Positions 1 through 11,560 are shown, numbered from the stretch's first letter. The stretch is 64,000 nt of DNA from Wurfbainia villosa (GCA_025175895.1 JAKLTH010000222.1:1178001-1242000), one strand, 5' to 3'. Translations and numbers: made by a program. The notes: a model not told the origin generated them from the letters alone.

Positions 1-1890
1 ACAGTTTATTCCACCAAATAGTCGAGACAAAAACTGTTTGATCTACATTCATTTACAATGGCAAAGAGGAAATACTGAAGGGTATGATCATTAGCCTGTC
101 TGATTGATCTTCATACTGAGTTCGGTATTTCTTCAATTTGTTACACAGGCAAATCTCAAATATACTCATTTAGCTAATCAATCTAGAACAGGCCTGGTTT
201 ATTGTAGGAGTAATTTTAATTGTTAGCTGTTCATAAATGCGTTTTAACCACTTGTCTCATCTGCTGCCTTGTAATTTTACTTTCTTGCAAGTTCCTCCCA
301 TATTCATGTTCTCCAGACGAGATCTCATGACAACATACTTTGTTTAGAAAAACAACTTAAGTATATAGATCATTTGATTTTGTCAAGTATCTGACTTGTA
401 AAAGTGTCAATCCTGTTCGATCATCATATATTCTTGACATAGAAATGCCTCAAATTTTATTGACAACTTCAAAAATTAATCTGCTTGTATTGGGAAATAA
501 TTACAGGGCAAGTCATATGTCATTGGAAAGCTACGGAAGTCTAGTTTCTAATAAAAAAAAACGGTGCTTAAAAATAATATTTCTACAAGAAGTTATGGTC
601 ATTTAATCGAAGTGTGCAAGGTATAATTTCTATTCGGAAATGTCTATTTATTGGTCTTGTACATGATAACCAAGCTTTAAGGCCTTTTACATGTTGCCTT
701 GTTAAAAGTATTGTTCATTCTCAAGGCTTTTGTTAAATGTGTTGTTCATTCTCAAAGTCATAGGAACTATAACCCTCAATTAAAATGTTTGACTCCTCAT
801 GAAGGATTGTTTCAAGACTAACCTATAAAAGACATGTTTATTGTTAAAAGAAAAGAACCTTTGAAAGATTAAAGTTTTGTGAGCTTTTAAGTTTATGAGA
901 GACTCCTCTTCTTGTTATTCCTCTAATTTTTTGATGGATTCCATAGAGTCATGAGTAGAGTGTGTCACCTTGTGTTCTTTTCGATGTCAATTCTAATGAA
1001 ATTTCAGGTTTGTTACTCTCAGAATCTTTTTTTTTTTTTTTTTTTAATATGAAATCGGCACATTAATGGCCTCCCACACTACTCCTAAGGTCATGACTTC
1101 CTTAGGAATTGATATATGTCCATTACAAACAAATCTCTTTGTCCTTACCAATTGGGATGGAGCTAGAGAATCTCATTTTTAAAGATCATATGGACGGTTT
1201 ATATTCAATCTTGAGATTGGAATACGGTTTGAAACAAAATCTGGAGTGTATGGATATATTTATATTCTGTTGGTGGTTGATGATGCCTAATATATATATA
1301 TATATATGCAATGGCGAATGGCGTTTTGATCGAGTTACCTTTTCACCAAAATTTAGTATTGTGAGCTGGAAGTAGTTATGTTAAAGCTGTCTCAATCGAT
1401 AGTAGAATGTGCAAATAACGGAACAAAACTTGAAACGCTGATCCTCTTGGCAGGGCAGGGTACATTTGATTTTGTAAGCGCAGGCACTTCCTACTACAGA
1501 ACGGCTGCTGTTGCATATCCATCACACAGCTCAATGAAAGGGATTTCCATTAAATCAAGAGGTCGTCTGTATGTAATCTAGAATTATAGTAGGTCATATC
1601 GAATTTATGATGATTAGTGGTTGATATGATTGGCAATATTAGCCGCAAATCAATTATGAAATAGAAGACTTTACAAACTTATAATATACATTGGGGTAAA
1701 CCATTATTTCCAAATCTAATGGGCAAAATGTTACAAGTAATCTTGTAAAAGAAAGGATATTCTGCTTTGCACAATGCCTATAAATAATCAATGGAACAAT
1801 TACATGCCATTTAACAGACTTTTCTTTGGAACAAGGATTTGGTCGAGGAATTTTGTTGAACAAGGAACTGTCATCTTTACCAGAATTTGA
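1..1890. other. Intergenic, no recognisable gene
   Basis: AT-rich sequence downstream of the DREB2 stop codon. It contains a run of about 20 T near 1026-1045 and a short TA repeat near 1290. Short open frames at 1109-1375 and 1378-1581 resemble nothing I know and lack a gene-like context. Part of it is probably the DREB2 3' untranslated region. Confidence 0.5.
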
Positions 1891-4800
1891 TCAGTTATAA
1901 TGGTCTGATGGCAAGTCTGAATTCAACATTTCAAGCCCTGCACCGTCCTGCACAGTGCCCTCTATTGAAGTCTCCCAATCATCTCCCATCGGAGCCATAA
2001 GACTATTGCCGAGGCCAACTTCCGGCAGGTTTGGATACAAACCCCATAACATGGCATTGGCATCTGGATTTTGAGAATTGAATGCAATATCTTCAGGCAA
2101 GACGCCTTGCCAGGTTGAACCGGTGACATTGTCAACGTTCCCCATCTCATTAGCCATCATGTTCAATATCTCTTCCACAGAGAATTCTTCCTCCATGTTC
2201 GAATCTTGAAACGCCGTCTTTGAAGTGTCAGCTGCAGATGATGAGACTGGTTCGACATAATGCCCCAACTCATCTTTCTGTCCCACCTCGTCTGCCTTTT
2301 CCACCTTGGGAAGCTTGATTCCAATTTCTGCGCGTCCAGGAACATGGTCCATGGCAGCTGGAGTGTCATTTACTGTTCTTGGAATCTCTATGCCAGCCCG
2401 GAGAGGCACAGACACATGGACATCCAGTTGGTGAGAATCTTGGCCAGAAATAGAATTATCTGGGGAATCTGAGCGATACGAGATCGTGGCTGATTCACAT
2501 GAAGTGTCGCTAGGCAAATTGACACGGGCGAGAGCTCCATACATAGCCCTTGCAGCAGCATCATAAGCACGGGCAGCTTGGATAGCATCAGGGAAGGTAC
2601 CTAACCAAAGCCGGCCTCCTCGATTTGGTTCTCGGATCTCTGCAACCCATTTGCCCCATGTCCGTTGTCTTACCCCACGATATCTACAATTGACATTCTC
2701 TGGGCCTCCTTTACCTCGCATGCACCCTTTCTTTGAACCTTTTGCAGGCGGTTTTTGGACTTGCTTTTCACTATTAGTGAAACCACCAAGCTGGTGATTG
2801 TGCTGCCTCCACCAAGCAAGCGTATCAGATACAGAAGCAGTACCGTTACTCCCCCTCCGCGCTCTCTTTTTACTGAAAAAAACGAGGTTTTAGATGACAC
2901 GAATAAAAACTTGGGACACATACGGAACAAGTCACTAATGAGACTGTCAACAAACGTGAAGGAAAACAAAATTGATAATCACACACCCCACCCCAATCCC
3001 TCCACCCCACCCACCCACACACACAGAGCAAGCAATAACCAAGCAAGAAAGCAACGCACACTGACAACCCCGTATCAATCAAAACAACATTGGCAAAAGA
3101 GCGCACACAGCATGCATAACACAACGGGGGAAGAAGCATTTCATCAAGCAACCCTCATCACATCTTCAGAAATCCCGGCCCAGAAAAACTTTGATATAAA
3201 AAGAGTACTAAAACTTTTCCTTTGTAAATAGACAAAATAAAAACTCAACTCAATGGAAGAAACTCGGAATGAAACTGAAACACATGAAAATTCAGGAAGA
3301 GATAAATTTATCTTACCTACATACCCTGTAGAAACAAAGTTACCAAGCACCTGCCGCTCCAGAATTCTGCTGCGGCAGAAATCACAAGAGAAACACACAA
3401 AATAAGTAGAATCTGTTCCTTAGAAGATCACAAGAACTAAAACTCAGTCAAATAAAACAATGATCCCAAACATTGCTAAATCAAAAGGATCAGCTAATGA
3501 GAACAGTAAAACTGAACATGAGAATGATACATCATTATTGCTCCAGCCCAGGAAAACCAATTCAAATGCTTACAGATCAGACAGACCACCATAACAGAGG
3601 CCAATTGGATTCAAAAAATCCATTAGACACCAACAGTCCCATCCAATGTGTCAAGATAAAAAAAAACAGCTTCAAGGCTCAGCGCACAATAGAAGACTAG
3701 GAGTTGTCCACAACTTGATCGGTTGACTTGGTGGGATTAGTTTAGTCAATAATGGTAACGATATTGCTAGTAATTGAAGTTTTCAATTTTGATGGTAAAG
3801 AGAGGAAGATATTGCTAGCAGAATACAAAATAAAGAGATGAGTGAGTTTGGTTGTTAGGAAGTAGCACATATAAAAAGTTTCACTTATAGGGATCAGAAT
3901 TAATAAGACAGATAGGATAGGTCTTGTGGCAAAAGATCGAAATAAAGAGATACTAATATGTTCAAGAGCAATTGATATAATTCCAATAGCTAACAACATG
4001 TGAGAGAATAAATTTAGATTGTATTTACATGTCCAAAGTTAATTGCTAACTTATAGTTGAATGCATTAGAGTGAGAAGTCTTGGTAGAGGGAAAAGCAAG
4101 AAAATATTAGTCTACACTAAAATTGATTAATTGATTTAATCATTACTAATGAGATTATAGCCTGCATAAAGCCCAACGTAGAGAGACAAGATTCATGTGG
4201 CCGGCAGAAATAGTTAGGACAAACAAATGGCGGTGATGATGACGAAGATCAATTACTTTTCCAAGAATAGGATGTTTTGAATCATTTCTGCGTAGCATGT
4301 GTATTTAAGAGTTTGGTACGCTAGTTACATGAATGCACGTTTTTGGGTTGCAAGCTCACATATTGCTTTCTGCTTATGTTAAAGATTAATTCAGGCGACT
4401 GATCTTTGTGTCGGTTAATTAGTTTAGGTAGCAATCTTCGCCAATGGGATATATTCTTGAGAGAGCTATATCTTTGCTTGTGATGTATAATCTTCTATAG
4501 GTTCTGCTGTATTTCTTTTACCATGAGTACATAGATTAATTGTTGTGATGGCCTGTGAATATGCACTAGTTAAGCCATACTAGAATCTGAAAAAAAGGTT
4601 AAATTCTTCTAAAGGAAGACAAAGTGGAGACATCTTAGTCCAGTGAGCCTAACAGAAACCATCTGTTCATTAGTGTTTTATTTTCCAAGCTTTTTATAGG
4701 TCCATTGCGGTCCTTATAACCCAAGTCCTAGAGACTGAAGAGAAAAACAAGAGCATCCAAAGGGATGTTTGGTGCCAACTAGGAAACCTTGCTGATTTAA

Positions 4801-5549
4801 TTACATTAACAAAAATCTTTTTATTTGGCCTCCTATCTTTTCCACCTTAAACATTAAAGACCTCAAAGCTTGATCGAGGGGTCTACCTTACACCTTGCCA
4901 ACCTCCCAGCCTCCCAGCCAAACGAATGCAAAATTGAGAAAGGGAAGGATAATATTATAATTCTAAGTCATTTCTGCCTATGTCCCCATCTTCCTCCTGA
5001 TTTCAGGTGGAAGCAATTCATCCCAAATTCATTTCCACGGAAGGAAGGTCGGGAGACTTTTTTTTTTTTTTGCCTCACTTCCTGTGCTAGTCAGCAAACA
5101 TCCAAAAAAAAAAATCTACTTCGACTATTACTGTATGCTTTAACAGAGACAATGGCAATTGCAGAAAAAATTTTAGAGCCAAAGATTTAACCAACCTTCA
5201 TTCTTCGTTGCACCAAAAATCATGCTCTCAGTTGGTAAATATACTCATGATCTCGTACGTTTTCTTTGTGGTACTAGTGTTGCTAATACCTATCAAATTA
5301 GTTCGACATTTTGATGATAGCAACACTCACTGTACAAATTTTTTCCCCCAAAACTCAATAGCAGAATAAAAAAACAATAATCAATCCAAGCGATGTAAAA
5401 CGATGCGAAGAGCAAAACTACGGAAAGCAAAAAAAGTTAATCAGAAAACCTCGTTCCTCGAGAAAAAAATACAACGAAACATGTATCAAACTGGAGAATA
5501 TACATCTAATCGATCAAGGATTCCGTTCTTACCCATCCGTCTCCATCAT
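1891..5549 (-). CDS. DREB2: DREB2-type AP2/ERF transcription factor
   Basis: Nuclear activator of drought/heat genes that binds DRE/CRT elements. The coding form joins exon 1 (5533-5549, encoding MMETDG) to exon 2 (1872 nt upstream boundary at 2872, running to the stop at 1891-1893). The junction is GG|T, with donor GTAAGA and acceptor TTTTTCAG, and gives 332 residues. Near the N-terminus are KKRARRG (nuclear signal), SVSDTLAWWR, and PAKGSKKGCMRGKGGPEN, the signature of the DREB2 subgroup. The AP2 domain follows from YRGVRQRTWGKWVAEIREP to ARVNLP, with the DREB-type Val14 and Glu19. The C-terminal half is acidic and ends in a probable activation region (EEEFSVEEILNMMANEMG). The intron of about 2.7 kb holds a 53-nt facultative exon. 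The start was chosen because only this short upstream exon gives an ATG in phase with exon 2. Confidence 0.93.
3317..3369 (-). other. DREB2: Candidate 53-nt facultative exon of DREB2
   Basis: In the DREB2 intron on the minus strand, an acceptor (CTGCCGCAG) and a donor (GTAAGATAA) bound exactly 53 nt. Because 53 is not a multiple of 3, inclusion shifts the frame. The reading then runs MMETDG-RILERQVLGNF and leaves the AP2 frame, stopping at 2670 before a complete AP2 domain is made. Rice OsDREB2B and maize ZmDREB2A are known to have a 53-nt exon whose skipping under stress yields the functional mRNA. The same length and frame consequence here strongly suggest the same switch. An alternative acceptor 3 nt downstream would give 50 nt. 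Confidence 0.75.
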
Positions 5550-5639
5550 CTCCTCTCTTGCAGCTCCTTTTTCTTCTCCGTTTAGGGCTCTCGATCTACC
5601 TCGCGATTTCGGCTTTTCGCTTTCCGAATGTTTCTTGAC

Positions 5640-5802
5640 CTCCAAGTAAACTTTAAGAAAGTTCCACGCGCTATTTATATAATAATATGGGCCTCACGTG
5701 GGAATCGTCGTGTCCAATGCTCGACGAAGCCGTGGTCACGTGGCGGTTGAATCCCATTCCTTATCCCCTAAGTCATTACTTTTCCATCTAGCCGTACACG
5801 TG
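5640..5802 (-). promoter_or_regulatory. DREB2 promoter with three G-boxes and TATA box
   Basis: Upstream of DREB2 exon 1, perfect CACGTG boxes lie at 5695-5700, 5737-5742 and 5797-5802, the last followed at once by a further ACGTG. On the minus strand a TATATAAATAG box lies at about 5671-5682, roughly 120-135 bp before the start codon. G-box/ABRE clusters are bound by bZIP and bHLH factors in ABA, light and stress responses, so stress induction is the likely reading. Confidence 0.6.
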
Positions 5803-6258
5803 ACGTGTGTCTCGACGTTGGCGCAGTGGCAATCCGGAGTTTGCTTCGGAAGACGCACACGCTTCCCTTTGGACGAATTAGAACCGTTTGATGGCAAATG
5901 AACGCTCAGGATTTATAAACGCAGGGATAAAGTTGCAAAGTAGATTGGTAATGACGCGTTTCATTTAGGTCGCGGATTAGATTTGCATGAGTCGGTGGAG
6001 TCGTTGCCACGTAGATCGGGTCAAGCATGGTCAACTTTGAATAAATTCAACTTGCGATCTCCGATCTCACCGGAGAAATTTTTTTATTATTTATTTTGTC
6101 GCAGTTAGTTTCGTTAAAAAATTAATATATTAATCAAATTATTATTTGATTATATTGAAACCATGGCGACCACAAAATCGATATGCATTAAATCTTGTTC
6201 TAGAAATCCCTCCCTTTACGTCTCCTTTGAATTATTCACGAGAGAAAGAAAATCTAAA

Positions 6259-6875
6259 GTGACATTTAGTTGGAAGGTGGGAATAAGAATGAGAATGGAT
6301 TTGATAGTAGACGGGAATGAGAATAAATTTTGTCATTCCAATAATATTGTTTTGTTTATAAGTTAGGAATGTGTCGGAATGAGAATGATTTTATCATTCA
6401 AATAATGTTATTTAGTTTATAAGTTGGAATGAGAGTGGTTTGGCCCGACGGCCAAGCGATGTGTCGACGGCCGTGGCCGGCGGCCGGCGCCCGACGGTAT
6501 CGGAGGCTGCAAAACCGACCGGCGGCCGGTGGCCAAACGGCCAAACGGCCGGTGGCCGTGACCAAACCCGGTGGTCGCGATCGGCGAGCCGGCCGGTGGC
6601 GATCGGCGGCCAAACGATCGGCGATCGGCGATCGACGATCGGTGATCGGCGACGGCGGCCGACAGCCGGCGATCGACGGCGGCCCGACAACCAATGGCGA
6701 TCAACGGCCGTCGGCGAGCGATGGACGGCGTGACGAAATGAAACCCAAACTTAGTGTGAGATGAGTTTTGTCGATTCGATTATTGATTCATTCATAATCC
6801 TTCCTAAAAAACTAGCAAACACTTATGATTATTCTATATTCATTAGTCATTCTAAACCCACCAATCAAACGCCAC
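6259..6875. mobile_element. MITE-like element with GC-rich core
   Basis: Imperfect terminal inverted repeats GTGACATTTAGTTGG (6259) and, read inward from the right end at 6875, GTGGCGTTTGATTGG. Flanking CTAAA (6254-6258) and CTAAG (6876-6880) may be a 5-bp target duplication with one mismatch. Beneath the left end are two degenerate copies of a GGAATGAGAATG-rich segment ending TTTAGTTTATAAGTT. The centre (6435-6735) is very GC-rich low-complexity sequence made of GGCCG and GATCGGC steps. Several long open frames there are compositional artefacts. Confidence 0.55.
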
Positions 6876-7384
6876 CTAAGACTATTTCAGATGATAGTAG
6901 TCAATTTTTAAAAAAATTATCATCTTAAACTACCAACTCTCTCTTTTATATTTATCATTTAAAATTTTAATTTATCTCTTTCATTCATTGATAAGAACAA
7001 GTTCCACATTGAATTGTTTATGAGAAAGGGTACATTGTCTGCCGAACCGAAGAAAGTTGACACGTTTGCTTCTGTCAACTTGTCTTGCCAAATTATGCGA
7101 TACTTAAAGAATGTTGTACTTTATGTTTGGATGACTGTTTTCCAGTGTTTTGTTTTTTTAACCTGTCGAAGAGATCAGACGAGACTTTGCTCACTGCAAG
7201 TTGGGCATATAACCACTTCACTCCCAGATGGAAACGCAACTCAAAGGCTCCCTACTGTTGCGTAGGAGGCCGAGGGCAATTTTTAATCCAGACTTGAAGG
7301 ACAAACTGAAACGTTCGATATTTCAACAAAAACAAGAAGTCATGCATGCATCCTAATTGCTTGTGTAGAAGGAGGATAGAACAT

Positions 7385-8030
7385 CGCTAGGACTTCAAAT
7401 TTGAAATTACTAAAATACAATTCTATAATTTCATATTTATCAAAGAGTACACTTCATTCATTTTTTATTTCTCCAATCAAATATGAATATCAAACTGACC
7501 GAAAAAACAATGGTGCTGAGAATTTAAATCTCAAGCCTATTGTGTTTCTGAAAATATAATTTTCAGTACCATTTTTTTTTTCAATCAGTTGATATTATAC
7601 GTGGTACTGAGAATTTAAATCTCAGCATCACTGTATTCCCGCAAATATATTTCTTAATATCACTGTATTTCTGAGAATATAATTCTCAACACTATCTTTT
7701 TTCTATGACAATTTGATATTGTACGTGGTGTTGAAAATTTAAATCCTAAAATTACTGTATTTATGAAAATTTAAATTATCAAAATTACTGTATTTCTGAG
7801 AATATAATTACCATCATCTTTTTTCTAGACGAGTTTAATATTATATATGGTGTTGAAAATTTAAATTTCAGAATCACTATATTCCTGAAAATATAATTCT
7901 CAGTATCATATTTTTTTGACCTGCTTGATATTCATATTTAACGAAAGGGAAAAAAAAAAGTACGTTCTTTTATAAATATAAAATTACGAGACTATATTTA
8001 AACACTTCAAAAAAAATATGTAAAAAAAAG
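7385..8030. mobile_element. Small inverted-repeat element with palindrome array
   Basis: Long degenerate inverted ends: 7390-7510 (containing AATTTCATATTTATCAAAG and AAATATGAATATCAAACTG) match the reverse complement of 7910-8025 (AATTTTATATTTATAAAAG, AAATATGAATATCAAGCAG). Between them is a tandem array of period about 123 bp. Its units contain palindromes such as CTGAGA-ATTTAAA-TCTCAG at 7607-7625. The consensus (GGTGCTGRGAATTTAAATCYCAGC) resembles the arrays in the large MULE at 10.4-26.3 kb. No coding capacity. The exact ends and target duplication are not resolved. Confidence 0.5.
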
Positions 8031-8209
8031 GAAGACACTTGCCGTCAGCAGGAAAAGAAGAGGCCAAGAGCTGACAAAGAAATTGTGAGCTCGCGGCCTA
8101 AACTTAGCCGCGGGTGGGCATGAGCTCGTCGTTGGGCTTGCTTTGCAGCAGGCCACGGCAAACGGTAAATCAACAAAAATCAATTCTTTCTTGGATTATC
8201 AATCCATCA

Positions 8210-8900
8210 TCCATCCACCTTAATTTTATATCAAGTAAATCCTGTCCCAACTATGCTTTATCAATTGCGTCAACGGATTTCACTCTTTCATAATTTATTC
8301 TCTTTCGAATTTGACAGAGTCAAGGCAAGAGAGCTGTTAGATCAGTAGTTTCAACTTTTTGTACAATTAATTTTATATCAAGTAAGCTCTAGGACTGATG
8401 TGGTTGGTAATTTAGATGGTCGTCCTACGTCTTATCAATCCCGTCTACATATTTCGTTATCTCGTAATTTACTCTCTCTTAAATCTTGTAGAGTCGGAGC
8501 GAGAGGGCCACTATATAGAGTCGGGTTGATAAGTTTGCAAGAACATATCTGTAATGGACAGAAATCAATCTCAAGATTTCACTGCCTAAGTTTTCAATGA
8601 TCTCTATCTATGCACTTGTCAATCGCACTTCTGATTTATCTCCTCCATCGGAAGAGACAGTCAAAGAGAGAGAGCCGTTATTATGATAGTTTCATATTAT
8701 TTTTTTAATTTTACATCAAGTAAATATCAAAACTACAGTGCAATGATAAAACATCCATATGGATTCAATAAAAATCGATCACTTAGAATGTCAAATCTGC
8801 TAAAACAATCTATGTTAGTATCCGTTTGATTTATCTTTCTCTTCGATAGAGAGACGACTAATGTTCCATTTTAAAAAAAAAAAAATTATATCAAGTAAAA
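8210..8900. repeat. Degenerate long-period tandem repeats
   Basis: The phrase TTTTATATCAAGTAA recurs in degenerate form near 8223, 8371, 8711 and 8883. Each is followed or preceded by related text about a CTCTCTTTCGA-like motif and AGAGAG. No gene is recognisable in this stretch. Confidence 0.4.
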
Positions 8901-9176
8901 TGAAGAAAAACATTTGGAATGATGATTGATCCTGTGGGATAAACAAACTCATGGAGTATGATCATTCACACCGTCGTCTCACAAAAAGTTAACCAAAGAG
9001 ACACACAGGACGCTCTCTTGTTTTTAGGCATAAATCATAACTTCATCAATATTAACCAATAATTTTTTGCTCATCTATTTTGACTATTCTCTCATCTCCT
9101 AGTATATCCAATATTTCATTCAAGATATTGATCGATATAACCTTTTTGAAAGAAAAAAAAAATCAGTTTATAATAA

Positions 9177-9410
9177 ATTCCAGAACGCCTTCATTCGTCT
9201 CGATCAAAGAAGGAACAGATTAAGTAAATTCTAACAAACAACTTAAGGATCTAATCAAATTCCAGAATGCATTCTTTTCATCTCGAGCAAAGAAGAAACA
9301 ATATAAGCAGCGTATGATCAAATTCCAGGATGCCTTCGATCGAAGAAGAAACAGATCAAGTAAAATATTCTAACAAACAACATAAGCATATAACCAAATT
9401 CCAGAATGTT
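9177..9410. repeat. Minisatellite-like tandem repeat, about 4 units
   Basis: The motif CAAATTCCAGAATGC recurs near 9177, 9257, 9320 and 9394 with intervening CGAAGAAGAAACAGATCAAG and TCTAACAAACAAC segments, giving units of about 60-80 bp. It is non-coding. Confidence 0.55.
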
Positions 9411-9553
9411 TTTTTTTCCTCTCTTAATATGGGAAGCAAAAGGTTTGGTGAATTCTTATCAAAACCAAATGAAGATGAACTGAGCCATGAGCATAAACTA
9501 TCAAAGAAATAAACTTTTTTTTTTTTTTTTTTGTTTCAGCTGTGTGTACTGCT

Positions 9554-10161
9554 CTAACCTCTCAGCCGCCTTAGGCGATCTACCCACTGGTCTTCCGGCA
9601 CTTGATTCGCCCATTCTGGAGGGATTCCATGGAACGCTACTCCCCTCATCGCATCCACGACCATCGATGCATTCTCCGGAGTCAACGGCGCACTCCTCCG
9701 CCTCTCGTCCTCGCTGAACGCCCTCGAGATTGATGCTTCCAGCTGCCTCGCCCTCTCCTCTTCCTCCTCGGTCTCTTCATCCGCCGCCTCTTCCTCCGCG
9801 CCTCCGCCAGCGCTGTCAGCGGGAAGGCCATTCAGATCCAGAGCCGATAGGACACCCTCGGCGTCGAGAAAGAAGACGCCGTGGCTAGGGTTCTGGATAT
9901 AGAACGCGACGCCGTTGGATCGGATTGGGGAGGGGACAGTAGCCGCGTATTGGTCGGAGTCGGAGCTGGGTGCAGATCCGTCGTCGTCGAAAGCGGATAT
10001 GGGTTGGTAGCGAGCGTCGTCGTTGGATTCGCGGTCGTCGTCGTCGTCGGTGGCGTCGTCGTCTGTGCAAAATGGAGATTGAGAAGGCGATGAAAGTGTA
10101 AGACTGACAGAGATCGGAGATTACCTCGGTGGCGGTGGTGGAGACCGTTGGAGATGGACAT
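9554..10161 (-). CDS. Uncharacterised 181-aa acidic plant protein
   Basis: Two exons: 10125-10161 (MSISNGLHHRHR plus one base) and 9554-10062, separated by a 62-nt intron with donor GTAATC and acceptor TTTTGCACAG. The phase fits (g + ac = Asp). The protein begins with an Asp-rich stretch (DDDATDDDDRESNDD). It continues with a compact hydrophobic segment (NGVAFYIQNPSHGVFFLDAEG), a Glu-rich linker (about residues 95-115), and a C-terminal GVAFHGIPPEWANQVPED segment ending DRLRRLRG. I do not recognise a named family. The ordered ends around an acidic linker look like a real conserved small protein, not a chance frame. Its promoter is interrupted by the MULE 274 bp upstream of the ATG. Confidence 0.7.
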
Positions 10162-10434
10162 CGTCTCGCCGACAGCGCGTTGGCGAACAGGCAGGCCGTA
10201 AGATCCGTCGAAGAGGAAGAGGGCTGGTGCCTCGAGGTCCAAGCCACACCGCTCTTTTCTTTATTGGCAAATTTTCAATTTACCCCACAAATTTTAGGTT
10301 CAAACTCCATTTTTAACTTAGCTCCCCAAGTCCTTCATCAAGCCATCAATCCAATAGCTAATAGCGAGTTCTGTACTAAAAATAAAAATAAAATAGCGAG
10401 TTTTGTAATTTAATTACATTCTCCAAGTCCATCC

Positions 10435-10443
10435 AATCCTTTT
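10435..10443. repeat. Left 9-bp target-site duplication of MULE
   Basis: AATCCTTTT lies directly before the terminal repeat that starts CGGCAATTTACC. It is identical to 26309-26317. Confidence 0.9.
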
Positions 10444-10630
10444 CGGCAATTTACCAAACACAGCTGTTAAAGTTTCGAAATGTCCAAAACGCGCACTATA
10501 CTTTCAGAATTACCAAATCGCACGCATAATTTCCAAAATACCCCTCCCGCCAAACCGCGTTTTTAATGCAAAGATCCCACATGTATCCGAGGCACATTTT
10601 CAAATCTCGAGCCATCGAAACGTCCAGTCC
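10444..10630 (+). repeat. Left terminal inverted repeat of MULE
   Basis: About 187 bp matching the reverse complement of 26117-26308. The outer part, up to CCAAAATACCCCT, is nearly identical. The inner part shares ATCCGAG and CGAGCCATC motifs. MULE ends commonly begin with GGCAATTTACCAAA-like sequence. Confidence 0.85.
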
Positions 10631-11089
10631 AAACAAGTCACCACATTAGCGTCTTCGTTGCTTCAGCTTCCGGGAAATTTTCGAGCGCACAAAAACTTGG
10701 AAAAGCTTAGACTCCATTTTTCCTCCTGCTTCATTACGTTAGCTTCCGAGTTCTTGGAATTTCGTCGAGACGCTTCGAGGTAATATGGTGTCGTCCTCTC
10801 ATTTAACTAGAGTTTTACCCATTTCTTACTCGGTTTTAGGGTTTCCGTTGAAAGATGTACATCTCATTGGGTTTTTTTCTACCATTTCGTATTTGCGAGA
10901 GTCAAGCATCCGGTTCAACCTCTCCTTCACCGGCCAAGGTATGTGTCGCATTCCTTGGTTTAGTCCAATATGAAGTATGTCATATGTTTAAAATGATTTC
11001 TCCGTTATGGTTTTGGAATGGTTTCAAACATTCAAATACAAATGGACGATATCTTCAATCTGTATATGAATTAGATAAATAGAGCCGTA
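10631..11089. other. Possible leader region of the first PMD-Ulp1 gene
   Basis: Follows the left terminal repeat and precedes array A. A potential donor (CGAG|GTAATA) near 10780 and no long coding frame suggest an untranslated leader or promoter, but nothing proves a transcript. Confidence 0.25.
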
Positions 11090-11560
11090 AAATCCCAGCA
11101 CCGTGGTAATGAGATTAAAACTCCTAGCAACTCCATGGTGCTGGGAATGTAATTTCCAGCACCATGTACATATAAGTTATCGGATTTATTGGTGGTGCTG
11201 GGAATTAAAACCCCAGCCACACAGTGGTTCTGCGTTTAAAAATCCCAGCACCAGGGAGATGAACTAGTCAAGAAATATGGTGGTGCTGGGAATTTATTTC
11301 CCAACACCACCATGGTAATGAGATTAAAACTCCCAGCAACACCATGGTGTTGGGAATGTAATTTCCAGCACCATGTACATAAAAGTTGCCAGAATTGTTG
11401 GTGGTGCTGGGAACTAAAACCCCAGCAACACAGTGATTCTGCGTTTAAATATCTCACTGAGGAGATGGAATGTCGAGATAAATGGTGGTCTTTGAAATTT
11501 ATATCCCAGACACTAGTGGGTGCGGGATATAAATTTCGACACCGTGGAGAGGAACTGCCG
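11090..11560 (+). repeat. Array A: outer palindromic tandem array
   Basis: About two units of ~207 bp (GGTAATGAGATTAAAACTC recurs at about 11105 and 11312). Each unit contains several inverted motifs such as GGTGCTGGGAATTTATTTCCC near 11283. The reverse complement of this array matches array E near the other end of the MULE, including TTGTTGGTGGT and CATGTACAT landmarks. Confidence 0.85.

Noticed and set aside
1065..1375. Possible copia gag start (MASHTTPKVMTSLGIDI)
   Set aside because: The frame stops after about 35 codons and the similarity is too weak to name. No LTR pair was found.
6398..6764. Five long overlapping open frames on both strands
   Set aside because: They arise from GC-rich low-complexity sequence in the MITE core. 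There is no domain, and frames on both strands are equally open.
9832..10247. 136- and 120-codon minus-strand frames rich in Thr/Pro or Arg
   Set aside because: They are other frames of the 181-aa gene. The spliced frame with fitting phase and conserved-looking ends is preferred.
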